From Riemerella columbina DSM 16469 (GTDB lineage Bacteria > Bacteroidota > Bacteroidia > Flavobacteriales > Weeksellaceae), in NCBI RefSeq assembly GCF_000374405.1, contig NZ_KB894229.1:62001-126000 (forward strand): DNA of 64,000 bases, read 5' to 3'. A model generated the notes under the pieces. The model did no database searches, was not told where the DNA came from, and saw only the letters and a program-made list of their open reading frames with translations. Below, in pieces: positions 8,406 through 16,863 of the stretch; position 1 is the stretch's first letter, and the number at the start of each line of letters is the position of its first letter. Both the position numbers and the translations under genes were made by a program.

Positions 8406-9266
8406 ATGGTAAAATCTATGACGGGCTTTGGTAGAGCCGAAGGTGTTTTTAATAATAAAAAAATAAGTATAGACCTTAGAACGGTTAATAGCAAAGGGCT
8501 AGACATTAACCTTAGAATACCAACTCTATATAAAGATCAAGAGTTTGTCCTAAAAAAAATCATTTCCGAAGGGGTTATCCGTGGGAAGGTAGATGTATTT
8601 TTTAATACCGAAGATTTGGTAAAAGAAAGTCAAATCTCTCTAAATACGGAAGTGCTAAAAGACTATATCAACCAACTAAAATCTATAAGCGATAGTCATA
8701 CTCCAGTATATGAACTGCTAAAGATTGCCATGCGCTTACCCGATGCCACCACCCCAAAAACCGAAGATATTTCAGAGGAAGAAGGGCTATTTGTAGAGCA
8801 GTTATTGCAAAAAGCCATCGCCCAATTGAACGAGTTTCGTACTACGGAAGGGGCATCTATGGAAGTCCAATTGTCACAAAGCCTTCAGAATATTAGTGAT
8901 TGTTTAGAAAAGGTGGTTCCCTTTGAAGAAGAGCGTATCATCAACATTAAAGAAAGGTATCGCAAAACACTACAAGAGTTTGAACAAGTCGATGAAACCC
9001 GCTTCTACCAAGAAATGGCTTACTATACAGAAAAATTGGATATTTCTGAAGAAAAAGTACGCCTTACCCAACATTTAAAATACTACCAAGAAGTGATGCA
9101 AGATACCGCTCCCAATGGTAAAAAACTAGGCTTTATCGCTCAGGAAATGGGTAGGGAAATTAATACACTAGGCTCTAAAGCCAACCAAGCCGATATTCAA
9201 AAACTAGTGGTAGAAATGAAGGACGACCTAGAAAAAATTAAAGAACAAACCCTCAATATTTTATAA
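8406..9266 (+). CDS. yicC: YicC-family endoribonuclease
   Basis: YicC/YloC-family protein of 286 residues. ATG 8406 is chosen because it gives the conserved N-terminus MVKSMTGFGRAEG and follows the -7 box; the frame is open further upstream only through repeat sequence. The C-terminal DUF1732 part carries the conserved end GFIAQEMGREINTLGSKANQADIQKLVVEMKDDLEKIKEQ. YicC proteins of other bacteria are reported endoribonucleases. The stop overlaps the gmk start by one base (TAATG), the usual pairing of these two genes. Confidence 0.93.
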   Translation: MVKSMTGFGRAEGVFNNKKISIDLRTVNSKGLDINLRIPTLYKDQEFVLKKIISEGVIRGKVDVFFNTEDLVKESQISLNTEVLKDYINQLKSISDSHTPVYELLKIAMRLPDATTPKTEDISEEEGLFVEQLLQKAIAQLNEFRTTEGASMEVQLSQSLQNISDCLEKVVPFEEERIINIKERYRKTLQEFEQVDETRFYQEMAYYTEKLDISEEKVRLTQHLKYYQEVMQDTAPNGKKLGFIAQEMGREINTLGSKANQADIQKLVVEMKDDLEKIKEQTLNIL

Positions 9267-9829
9267 TGCAAAATCAAGTCATCATATTTTCAGCACCCTC
9301 TGGAAGTGGTAAAACCACTTTGGTAAAGCATTGTCTAGAGCTGTTTCCACAGTTGCAATTTTCCATTTCAGCAACGACTAGAGCCCCACGAGGCGAAGAA
9401 CAACACGCCAAAGATTACTACTTTCTAACCCCTGATGAGTTTAGAACTAAAATTGCGGAAGATGCCTTTGTAGAGTTCGAGGAAGTCTATACCGATAAAT
9501 ATTATGGTACTTTAAAAAGTGAAGTGGAACGCATTTGGGACGAGGGCAAAATTGTGATTTTTGATGTAGATGTGGTAGGGGGCGTCAATTTAAAACAAAT
9601 TTTTAAAGACCAAGCCCTTTCTATTTTTATCGCGCCACCCAATGTAGACGCCTTAAAACACCGCCTAACTCAAAGAGGCACCGATACTGCTGAAGCCATT
9701 GAAACCCGCTTAGAAAAAGCCGAAGAAGAACTGACCTATCAGCCACAATTTGATAAAACAATCATTAATGATGATTTGGCCACTGCAAAATTAGAAATTG
9801 AAAATACCTTAAACCAATTTATAAAATAA
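9266..9829 (+). CDS. gmk: Guanylate kinase
   Basis: Phosphorylates GMP to GDP with ATP. The 187-residue protein starts with the P-loop FSAPSGSGKTTLVKH (about residues 8-22), followed by the GMP-binding stretch SATTRAPRGEEQHAKDYYFL and the conserved FDVDVVGGVNLK. Normal family length is about 190-205. It is translationally coupled to yicC (one-base overlap) and followed after 4 bases by the NadA-like gene. Confidence 0.97.
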   Translation: MQNQVIIFSAPSGSGKTTLVKHCLELFPQLQFSISATTRAPRGEEQHAKDYYFLTPDEFRTKIAEDAFVEFEEVYTDKYYGTLKSEVERIWDEGKIVIFDVDVVGGVNLKQIFKDQALSIFIAPPNVDALKHRLTQRGTDTAEAIETRLEKAEEELTYQPQFDKTIINDDLATAKLEIENTLNQFIK

Positions 9830-9833
9830 CACG

Positions 9834-10280
9834 ATGAAAGATACTAAAAAAGCCAACCTTCCCGTTCCCAAATTTTTAGATTTTAACGATTTTGCTTTAC
9901 CTAATCCTGAGCAGTTGGTAGACGAAATTTTAAAACTTAAAGCAGATAAAGGGATATACATTACCCTTCACCCTTCGCAAGATTCTGAATCTCGCCGTGC
10001 AGTAGCGGATATTGTAGGTTCTTTAAAAGAAGTTGCCGACCACCTAAAAACGGTATCGCATGATACTATTTTGTTTACGGGGACTATGGCAGACGCGGGA
10101 GTTTTAAAAATGTTACACCCTAATAAAACCATTCTATTCCCTGAAGAAAATGACTTTTTGGGATTAGAAGACCTTAACGATGAGGAAAGCACCACCGATG
10201 AGTTGCTAGAGGAAATTTATTTAGCCCTAAAATATGAATTCCCTTACGCTTTATTAATCGACCAATCTTTTGAAGGCTAA
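9834..10280 (+). CDS. Orphan NadA-like single-domain protein
   Basis: A 148-residue protein without an assigned function. Residues 42-105 resemble the first of the three repeated domains of quinolinate synthase NadA. The segments ADIVGSLKEVADHLKT, DTILFTGTMADAGVLKML and HPNKTILFPEEN line up with NadA's ADxxGDSLxLAxxA, DVIVFxGVxFMAETAKIL and NPxKTVLxPD. The NadA cysteine that follows (DLxAxCSL) is absent (NDFLGLEDLN here), as are domains 2 and 3, so it cannot bind a [4Fe-4S] cluster or make quinolinate by itself. A regulatory, scaffolding or relic role is possible. It lies between gmk and folB, with nadD convergent 0.4 kb away. The homology call is from by-eye alignment. Confidence 0.6.
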   Translation: MKDTKKANLPVPKFLDFNDFALPNPEQLVDEILKLKADKGIYITLHPSQDSESRRAVADIVGSLKEVADHLKTVSHDTILFTGTMADAGVLKMLHPNKTILFPEENDFLGLEDLNDEESTTDELLEEIYLALKYEFPYALLIDQSFEG

Positions 10281-10286
10281 ATTTTT

Positions 10287-10655
10287 ATGACAAAGTCTCA
10301 AATTATTTTAGAAGATATTAAAATCTATGCCCACCATGGGGTACTGCCAGAGGAAAATCGTATTGGTACTTATTACCTCATCACGCTAAAATGTGATGTA
10401 GATTTATGGAAAGCCGCAGAAACAGATGATTTAGAAGATACCATCAGTTATGCAGATATCAATGAGATTATCCATACCGAAATGGCAATACCCTCTAAAT
10501 TATTAGAACATGTTGCGGGACGCATTTTAAAGTCGGTGGCTAAAACTTACCCACAAATTTCCTATTTAGAAATTAAATTAACCAAAACAGCACCACCAAT
10601 GAAAGGCGAAATGAAAGGGGCTAGTGTAGTCTTAACCTTAGAAAACAAAGTTTAA
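10287..10655 (+). CDS. folB: Dihydroneopterin aldolase
   Basis: Cleaves 7,8-dihydroneopterin to 6-hydroxymethyl-dihydropterin and glycolaldehyde in folate synthesis. The 122-residue protein has the family pattern: IILEDIKIYAHHGVLPEENRIG at the N-terminus, DDLEDTISYADINEII (about 49-64), the glutamate/leucine region KLLEHVAGRIL, and the lysine-containing C-terminal KLTKTAPPMKGEMKG. It closes the yicC-gmk-NadA-like-folB unit and ends 3 bases from the end of nadD on the opposite strand. Confidence 0.95.
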   Translation: MTKSQIILEDIKIYAHHGVLPEENRIGTYYLITLKCDVDLWKAAETDDLEDTISYADINEIIHTEMAIPSKLLEHVAGRILKSVAKTYPQISYLEIKLTKTAPPMKGEMKGASVVLTLENKV

Positions 10656-10658
10656 ATT

Positions 10659-11252
10659 CTATTGATAAAAATGGCTCCCATCTAAATACTCAAAAACTTC
10701 TGGCGGTAGCATCGGACGCACATTTTTATGCTCTTTAATCATTTTCCTAATTTCCGTTGCTGAGAGTTCTATAATCGGTGCAGACACCTCATGGATATTT
10801 TCGTGATGGGCAAATGGGTAGTCGGTAGTATTGCCTTCAAACAATCTTGGATATACTATAATCTGGTGGTTATCAACCAAAGTTTGTGCATTTTTCCATT
10901 TGTGAAGATGAGCTAAATTGTCCTCCCCCATAATTAAACTAAACTGATGCGATGTATATTTTTCATGCAAATACGCCAAAGTATCAATTGTATAGCTTGG
11001 TTGTGGCAACGAAAACTCTATATTGGACGCTCGCATTTTAGGATAATGTTGTATCGCTAGCTCCACCATTTCTAAACGATTATGGTCAGCAAGAAGAGAT
11101 TTTTTATCTTTAAACGGGTTTTGGGGACTTACCACAAACCACAATTCTTCCATATCGGTATGCTCCAAAATATAGTTGGCTAAAATTAAATGACCGATAT
11201 GGATAGGATTAAATGACCCAAAAAATAAACCTGTTTTTTTAGTTGCACTCAT
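10659..11252 (-). CDS. nadD: Nicotinate-mononucleotide adenylyltransferase
   Basis: Joins nicotinate mononucleotide and ATP to give deamido-NAD. The nucleotidyltransferase motif GLFFGSFNPIHIGHLILANYIL (about residues 8-29) includes the (T/H)xGH-type signature, and the C-terminal ISATEIR-like motif is LSATEIRKMI. At 197 residues it has normal length. It begins 3 bases after recJ ends, so it is probably the last gene of the leftward bioB-DUF502-DUF3817-recJ-nadD run. Confidence 0.95.
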   Translation of the reverse strand: MSATKKTGLFFGSFNPIHIGHLILANYILEHTDMEELWFVVSPQNPFKDKKSLLADHNRLEMVELAIQHYPKMRASNIEFSLPQPSYTIDTLAYLHEKYTSHQFSLIMGEDNLAHLHKWKNAQTLVDNHQIIVYPRLFEGNTTDYPFAHHENIHEVSAPIIELSATEIRKMIKEHKNVRPMLPPEVFEYLDGSHFYQ

Positions 11253-11255
11253 AAT

Positions 11256-12974
11256 TTAATCTATAAACTCTACATCTCGTATATTCAAATAATAATTTAC
11301 ATTGCCCTTCCAATGGTTTTCCTCCAAAGTAAAGGCGATATGGAAGGATTTAGTTTTAAACTCCTCTGCTGCTTTGCCCAATTTAAACCCTACGCATTCT
11401 ATTTTTCCATTTCTAAGATTGGGATTGTGGATAAAGAATTTTACATGGTTGTTTTCTCTACCCATCGTTTTTACAAAACCATCTACTTTTTGATTTTTGA
11501 GCACCAGTACTGGTTTCATATTATGCGGTCCAAACGGCGACAGTTTACGATGAAAGATAAAAAAATCTCGGTTCAGTTCTTCAATTGCTACTTCTGTATC
11601 GATGTTAAGACTCGGCTCTCTTTGATAATCTTTAATGTTTCGTTGAACCGCTGCTTCAAAGCGTTTTTTAAAAGTCTCTAAATGTTCTTTTTCCATAGAT
11701 AGCCCTGCTGCTGCAGGATGTCCCCCGAATTTTAAAAACAAATCCGAGCATTCTTCCAACGCCTGATGCACATCAAAATCCGAAACCGACCTCGCCGAAG
11801 CCACAATTTCGCCATTATTACCATCGGTAAAGACCACTGTGGGTTTATAATAATTTTCCGTTAGTCGAGAGGCTACTATACCAATCACGCCTTTGTTCCA
11901 ATCCGAACCATAGACTACCGTTGTCGCATTTTGAGCTTGGTGGGTCTCTTCCACTTGTTGTAGCGCTGCCGTAGTGGAACTCATATCCATTTCCCTACGG
12001 TTGTTATTAAGATTAACAATATTCTCAACAATTTCGGTCGCGTGTTTTAAATCTTCGGAAATCATCAGTTCTACGGCTGCCTTGCCATGCGAGATTCTAC
12101 CTGCCGCATTGATTTTTGGGGCAACATCAAAGACAATATTTGAGATATTAAAATGGGATAATTTTTCATCATCATTAATTAATAACCTCAACCCAATTTT
12201 TCTAGTTTTACGAAGGTGTTTTAATCCTAGTTTTGCTAACACACGATTTTCGCCCGTCATAGAAACGATATCTGCCGCAATAGAAATAGCTAGCAAATCG
12301 GTTAATTCGTAAAATTCTTCATCGGGGATTTTATAAATGGTATTCAGCCCTTGGCAGAGTTTAAACCCTACACCACAACCCGATAATTCTTTAAATGGAT
12401 AGCGACAATCTTCTCGCTTAGGGTCTAGCACTGCCACCGCATCGGGAATTTGTTCCCCAGGTAAATGGTGGTCACAAATAATAAAATCTACGCCTAATGT
12501 TTTAGCGTATTCTACTTTATCAACCGCTTTAATACCGCAATCCAAAGCAATAATTAATGAAAACCCTTGAGCCTTAGCATAATCAATCCCTTCAATGGAA
12601 ATTCCATAGCCTTCAGAATTTCTATTGGGAATATAAAATTCGAGGTATTTTTTACCCACAATTTTGGATAGGTAGAGGTACATCAGCGAAACAGCAGTTG
12701 TGCCATCTACATCATAATCCCCATAGACCAAAATTTTCTCGCCATTTTCCACCGCAGTTGCAATACGCTCTACGGCATTTTGCATATCTGCCATTAAAAA
12801 TGGATGATGAATATCCTCTAGCCGAGGCTTAAAAAACTCTCTGGCTTTTTGATAATTATCAATCCCTCTAAGCACTAATATTTTTGATTCGAGCATACCA
12901 TAGCCAATCGAAGACATTAAGCCATCTACGATATCTTCATCGGGTTCAGGTTTGTAAATCCATTTTTGATTCAT
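11256..12974 (-). CDS. recJ: Single-strand-specific 5'-3' exonuclease RecJ
   Basis: DHH-superfamily nuclease acting in recombination and mismatch repair. The 572-residue protein shows motif I YGDYDVDGTTA (residues 84-94), motif II ALDCGIKA (143-150), motif III CDHHLPG (DHH at 168-170), and the C-terminal DHHA1 motif FGGHPAAAGLS. The ATG lies only 6 bases after a -7 box, so a leaderless transcript is possible besides read-through from the upstream genes. NadD follows after 3 bases. Confidence 0.96.
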   Translation of the reverse strand: MNQKWIYKPEPDEDIVDGLMSSIGYGMLESKILVLRGIDNYQKAREFFKPRLEDIHHPFLMADMQNAVERIATAVENGEKILVYGDYDVDGTTAVSLMYLYLSKIVGKKYLEFYIPNRNSEGYGISIEGIDYAKAQGFSLIIALDCGIKAVDKVEYAKTLGVDFIICDHHLPGEQIPDAVAVLDPKREDCRYPFKELSGCGVGFKLCQGLNTIYKIPDEEFYELTDLLAISIAADIVSMTGENRVLAKLGLKHLRKTRKIGLRLLINDDEKLSHFNISNIVFDVAPKINAAGRISHGKAAVELMISEDLKHATEIVENIVNLNNNRREMDMSSTTAALQQVEETHQAQNATTVVYGSDWNKGVIGIVASRLTENYYKPTVVFTDGNNGEIVASARSVSDFDVHQALEECSDLFLKFGGHPAAAGLSMEKEHLETFKKRFEAAVQRNIKDYQREPSLNIDTEVAIEELNRDFFIFHRKLSPFGPHNMKPVLVLKNQKVDGFVKTMGRENNHVKFFIHNPNLRNGKIECVGFKLGKAAEEFKTKSFHIAFTLEENHWKGNVNYYLNIRDVEFID

Positions 12975-12980
12975 ATCTCA

Positions 12981-12988
12981 CAAATGTA
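12981..12988 (-). promoter_or_regulatory. -7 box close to recJ start (leaderless geometry)
   Basis: Complement reads TACATTTG, a match to TAnnTTTG; six bases separate it from the recJ ATG, so the predicted transcription start is at or within a base or two of the start codon. No clear -33 element. Confidence 0.45.
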
Positions 12989-13021
12989 GCAAAAATTTTT
13001 AGGATATGAAATTTGGTAGGT

Positions 13022-13363
13022 TTAGTCTCTATCGGTTTTGGCTAATTTTTTATCTACCCAAATGGTAGCAAATGGGAAGAAGGCAGAGAGCAACGCGAAG
13101 ACGAAATCCTCATCGTCCCAATTGAAAATCTTACGCACAAGAAGGCACAAAATAAGGTACAAAGTAAAAAATAACCCGTGGATATTACCGACAATAATAA
13201 TAAAAATGGTGGGGAGCAGTCCTTCAGAATCGTAGCGTTTCCATACCATAGCAACGCCATAAAGCAGAAAACAAGAAATGGCTTCTGCAACACAAATCTT
13301 TTTAAACCATTGAATAATTTTATCTTGTGGGTACTTTGAAAAAAAACGGTCTAGCCAATCCAT
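13022..13363 (-). CDS. DUF3817-family membrane protein
   Basis: A 113-residue integral membrane protein with three predicted spans (about residues 25-41, 51-75 and 86-103). The order of aromatic and charged residues (EAISCFLLYG, GNIHGLFFTLYL, FPFATIWVDKKL) resembles the DUF3817 family, whose function is unknown. It sits 3 bases after the DUF502 gene and 47 bases before recJ in the same direction. Confidence 0.75.
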   Translation of the reverse strand: MDWLDRFFSKYPQDKIIQWFKKICVAEAISCFLLYGVAMVWKRYDSEGLLPTIFIIIVGNIHGLFFTLYLILCLLVRKIFNWDDEDFVFALLSAFFPFATIWVDKKLAKTDRD

Positions 13364-13366
13364 TAT

Positions 13367-14017
13367 TTAATATTGATTATAAAATTCTGAAACTTTGGGA
13401 ACATCCGCACTTTCATTGGGTTGGGAAGGTTCATTGGGAAACCCTGCCACGCCTCCGCTTACAGCAAACTTCATTGCATCTGCCGCGCTGATATTTTCCA
13501 ACACTTTAATTTGATGCCTTTCTACCATTACCACCCAGCCAGACACCGCATAAGAGTGCGGCAAGTATACGGAAATATAATCCTTAAGCCCTAAGACAGA
13601 AATATCTTCTTGGGTTAAAAATCCCATACGCCACACCTCTGGCTGTTCATTGGTTTTTACCAATACTAGTCTATTAAACTTCTTTTTATCCCCTACAAAA
13701 GACGACATCACATCTTTCAGCGAAGTATAGATGAATTTAATCCCTGGTGTATTTTGTAGCACATAGTCCATACTATCCACTATCACACGACCTAATAAAA
13801 ACTTATTCCCGAGCCAACCAATCAATGCGGTTCCAGAAATTACACAGACAAAAATTACCCCTGGAAATTCCTCGGAAATAGATGGAATTAAATTATCAAT
13901 ACTCGAAACGATATACCAAATAATCCAAATAGTGGCGGCAAAAGGACCTAAAATAACCAGCCCTTGTAAAAAAGAGCGTAAAAATAGTCTTAGGTAATCG
14001 TTGAGGTTTTTATTCAT
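13367..14017 (-). CDS. DUF502-family membrane protein
   Basis: A 216-residue protein with two membrane spans (about residues 12-36 and 45-68) and a soluble C-terminal domain. The family signatures of DUF502 are clear: GLVILGPFAATIWIIWYI, the central NTPGIKFIYTSLKDVMSSF, and YLPHSYAVSGWVVMVERHQI. Function is unknown. Its start overlaps the bioB stop by one base, so it is translationally coupled to bioB, though no biotin-related role is known to me. Confidence 0.85.
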   Translation of the reverse strand: MNKNLNDYLRLFLRSFLQGLVILGPFAATIWIIWYIVSSIDNLIPSISEEFPGVIFVCVISGTALIGWLGNKFLLGRVIVDSMDYVLQNTPGIKFIYTSLKDVMSSFVGDKKKFNRLVLVKTNEQPEVWRMGFLTQEDISVLGLKDYISVYLPHSYAVSGWVVMVERHQIKVLENISAADAMKFAVSGGVAGFPNEPSQPNESADVPKVSEFYNQY

Positions 14018-15099
14018 TATTTTTTAATTGATGACAGACGCTTTTCCTCATTGCGTTCAATTTTATGCCCCGGCCTTGTCCACTTTGGATTTTCGCCTAA
14101 TGGCTGATATTGTGTTTGGTCTTTTTCTACCACTTCTCGCTTGGCATGTTTTTCAAACGGCTGTTGCGGTGTTATGCCTAATAGCTGAAATAAGGTTTTG
14201 TCTTCGTTAATATCAGGGTTTGGTGTGGTTAATAATTTATCCCCTGCAAAGATAGAGTTGGCCCCTGCAAAGAAACACAATGCCTGACCTTCTTTAGAAA
14301 ACTCCGTTCGCCCTGCCGATAGCCTTACTTGAGTTTTAGGTAGCACTATTCTAGCTGTAGCGACCATACGAACAAACTCAAAAATATTAACAGGTTCTTG
14401 GTCTTCCATTGGCGTTCCTTCTACTGCTACTAGCGCATTAATTGGTACGCTCTCGGGTTGTGGGGTCATATTCGCCAAAACTTTCAGCATGCCACAGCGG
14501 TCTTCTATGGACTCACCCATACCGATAATTCCACCTGAACACAGCGTAATAGAAGTTTTTCTAACATTGCCTATCGTTTCCAAGCGGTCTTCAAAGGCTC
14601 GGGTAGAAATCACTTCTTTATAATATTCTTCGGAACTGTCGATATTGTGGTTATAGGCGTATAGCCCTGCTTCTTCTAATCTTTTGGCTTGGTTTTCCGT
14701 AAGCATGCCCAGGGTACAGCATACTTCCATATCTAGTTTAGTAACCTCTCTTACCATATCCAACACATGCTCGAAATCTGGACCATCTTTTACATTTCGC
14801 CATGCAGCTCCCAAACATACTCTAGAAATCCCATTCTCTCTTGCTCTTAATGCTTGGGCTTTCACTTGGTTTACGGGCATCATTTCATGAATTTTAACCT
14901 CGGTATGATACCTTGCCGCTTGTGGACAATAGCCACAGTCCTCTGGACAGCCCCCCGTTTTAACCGAAATCAATGAAGAAATTTGTACTTTATTGGGGTC
15001 GTGGTGCTGGCGATGAACTTGTGCCGCTTGATAAACCAAATCAAAAAATGGTTGATTATAAATATCTAAAATCTCTTGTGTTGTCCAAGTTTTACTCAT
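14017..15099 (-). CDS. bioB: Biotin synthase
   Basis: Radical-SAM enzyme that inserts sulfur into dethiobiotin to form biotin. The radical-SAM cluster motif Cx3Cx2C is visible as GGCPEDCGYCPQAARY (about residues 49-64). Further family motifs include CLGAAWRN, CCTLGMLTENQA, YNHNIDSSEEYY and the arginine of VRLSAGRTEF near the second Fe-S cluster. Length 360 is normal, with a slightly long charged tail. Other biotin genes are not in the window. It heads the leftward run that includes DUF502, DUF3817, recJ and nadD. Confidence 0.97.
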   Translation of the reverse strand: MSKTWTTQEILDIYNQPFFDLVYQAAQVHRQHHDPNKVQISSLISVKTGGCPEDCGYCPQAARYHTEVKIHEMMPVNQVKAQALRARENGISRVCLGAAWRNVKDGPDFEHVLDMVREVTKLDMEVCCTLGMLTENQAKRLEEAGLYAYNHNIDSSEEYYKEVISTRAFEDRLETIGNVRKTSITLCSGGIIGMGESIEDRCGMLKVLANMTPQPESVPINALVAVEGTPMEDQEPVNIFEFVRMVATARIVLPKTQVRLSAGRTEFSKEGQALCFFAGANSIFAGDKLLTTPNPDINEDKTLFQLLGITPQQPFEKHAKREVVEKDQTQYQPLGENPKWTRPGHKIERNEEKRLSSIKK

Positions 15100-15122
15100 G
15101 AAGTTATTTTTATATTAAAATC

Positions 15123-15130
15123 CAAAAGTA
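15123..15130 (-). promoter_or_regulatory. -7 box of bioB promoter
   Basis: Complement reads TACTTTTG, 23 bases before the bioB ATG; -33 region weak. Confidence 0.5.
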
Positions 15131-15271
15131 AGGATTTTTTATAAGTAAAACATAGAAAATGATAAAATATCAGGCTAATCTCTTTCTGAATCCTTTTCAA
15201 TTTTTCTTACTTCTTTTTTCCATAGCTATTTGCCTTCTACCTCTACATATAAAAAACCTAACCCACACAAA

Positions 15272-15315
15272 AAATCCTATGCCTATAAGTTTGTAATTTT
15301 ATAAGCATAGGATTT
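15272..15315 (-). terminator. Terminator downstream of the HU-HIG gene
   Basis: Long inverted repeat: eleven perfect pairs (15272-15282 with 15305-15315), one mismatch, then five more pairs. On the minus strand it is followed by TTTTTTGTG. It lies 42 bases after the HU-HIG stop. The spacer between stop and hairpin repeats the CTATAAGTTT word found inside the hairpin. The rest of the 15131-15271 gap shows nothing I can name. Confidence 0.75.
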
Positions 15316-15356
15316 ATTTTTATAGTTATAAAAATTTATTTTATAGCTATAAGTTT

Positions 15357-15740
15357 TTAGAGCTTCTCGTAGGTGAGGCTAGCCAGCGTCTTTTTAATGT
15401 TTTTGCCTGGGGTGAAAATCACTTTGGGGTTTTTAATACTCGTGGCATTGACCTCCTCGGCTTTGGCTTTGCCTTCGCTACTGAAACTTGTGCGCAGGCT
15501 GCCTAGCTCGCCCAAACGGACGATTTGCCCCTCGGCTAAAGCGCCATCCATCACATCTACTAAGGCATACAACACCGCGCGAATGTCTGCTCCGCTCACC
15601 GTGCTAATCTTCTCAATGGCTTTGGTAAGCCCCTCTAGGCTTAGTTCTCCGCTCATATTGGGCGAAGCGTAGTATTTCTTAGTACCACCGCCCTTTACAC
15701 CAGGCTCTCCTCTCTCGATTACTTTGTATTTAATTGGCAT
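15357..15740 (-). CDS. HU-HIG-type histone-like DNA-binding protein
   Basis: A 127-residue protein of the HU/IHF superfamily in the Bacteroidota-specific HU-HIG form. It starts MPIKYKVIERGEPGVKGGGTKKYYA, then has the HU core (GLTKAIEKISTVSGADIRAVLYALVDVMDGALAEGQIVRLGELGSLRTSF) and KNPKVIFTPGKNIKKTL. Expected to bind and bend DNA. The base composition is visibly richer in G+C than both flanking genes, which suggests different origin or selection. It lies 30 bases after a secreted-protein gene with no promoter box in the gap, so it is probably the last gene of that operon. Confidence 0.85.
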   Translation of the reverse strand: MPIKYKVIERGEPGVKGGGTKKYYASPNMSGELSLEGLTKAIEKISTVSGADIRAVLYALVDVMDGALAEGQIVRLGELGSLRTSFSSEGKAKAEEVNATSIKNPKVIFTPGKNIKKTLASLTYEKL

Positions 15741-15770
15741 GTTTATATGTTTTATATTTAATTAATAATT

Positions 15771-16850
15771 TTAATTTACACAATTTGAGCACGCTGGAGG
15801 TGCATGATCTCCTTGAACGTACCCGTAGGAATCCCCTGTCCATACACGATCAGGAGTAGAATAAAAATCTAGGTAATGGCTTTGATTTGGACCTCCCCAA
15901 TATTTAGGATACCAATGCCACCATAAGTCATTCCTAAATGCATCAAGATCTTCTCTATCTTGCTCCGAAAGTTCATTTATTCCAAAATTTAATCGTATAT
16001 CTCTTAAATATTCAACTCTAAAACCGCTCAAAAATACTTTTTTACCACCTGGCTCAGTAATGATTTCGCCTCCTGCCTCTGCCACCTTATCTCTACACCA
16101 CTGATACATTGAAGATTTACCTGGCTCTTCATAAAAGTTGGATTCTGGCTTGTAGTAAGGATCCTCGGTATCGTCTCCCAAAAATACCGTCTCAATAACA
16201 TTATTATAGGCATCTCTTTTAACATAAGCCGGAAATAGCTTAAAGAAATTAAACATTACAAAAAGTGTCTCATGCCCATAAGTGAATTGGCATTTTGCTA
16301 AAAGCAAGTCAGGGGCAGTGTGGAGACACCCGCCCGATCGGGATTTAGCGGTTTGCTCTGCATTAAATTGCTCTACAAGTTTATCTGCTTTCTCTTCCGC
16401 ATCCTGCTGGCTTATATTACTATAAGCCTTAATTTCTTTTTCTACAACGATAGAAGAACAGGCAAGTTGAATGCTTTCATATACATTTCTCATTGCAACA
16501 AAAGACTCGCTGATATTTATACCTTTATCCAAGCATTGTCCAATATTATTTACAAAATCCTGTCCTTCATTTTCTACTAATTGTTTTGCTTTCTCCATAG
16601 CCTTCTGAGCTTCTTTTTCTTTTTCTTCTGGAGTTGCATATTCTGCCACAGTGTAGGTTACATCTTTTTGGTAAGTCATTATTTCTCCGTAACCTTTTTG
16701 GCAATTATTTCGTTGAAAATCTTTTTGATAAGATGCTATCAACACTTTTGTATTAGGAGCATCTAGTGCATCCATTACTACAGTTTGTGCCTTTGCAACT
16801 AATGAAGTAAGGGATAAGATTAGGCTAAATATAATTGTATTGTTCATCAT
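15771..16850 (-). CDS. Secreted protein of unknown function
   Basis: A 359-residue protein with an N-terminal signal peptide (NTIIFSLILSLTSLVAKAQ, cleavage near residue 22). The next part is helical and charged (EYATPEEKEKEAQKAMEKAKQLV), with several cysteines (NNCQKG, GQCLDKG, LACSS, GGCLH, AKCQF, WCRDK and a C-terminal CSNC). The C-terminal third is rich in Trp, Tyr and Pro (WWHWYPKYWGG). I do not recognise a family. The start lies 13 bases after the stop of the upstream secreted-protein gene, so they form one operon with the HU-HIG gene. Confidence 0.7.
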   Translation of the reverse strand: MMNNTIIFSLILSLTSLVAKAQTVVMDALDAPNTKVLIASYQKDFQRNNCQKGYGEIMTYQKDVTYTVAEYATPEEKEKEAQKAMEKAKQLVENEGQDFVNNIGQCLDKGINISESFVAMRNVYESIQLACSSIVVEKEIKAYSNISQQDAEEKADKLVEQFNAEQTAKSRSGGCLHTAPDLLLAKCQFTYGHETLFVMFNFFKLFPAYVKRDAYNNVIETVFLGDDTEDPYYKPESNFYEEPGKSSMYQWCRDKVAEAGGEIITEPGGKKVFLSGFRVEYLRDIRLNFGINELSEQDREDLDAFRNDLWWHWYPKYWGGPNQSHYLDFYSTPDRVWTGDSYGYVQGDHAPPACSNCVN

Positions 16851-16863
16851 TATTTAGAATAAT

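Noticed and set aside
16330-16343. Palindrome CCCGATCGGG as a possible REP or regulatory site
   Set aside because: It lies in the middle of a coding region, occurs once in the window, and has no second copy or hairpin context.
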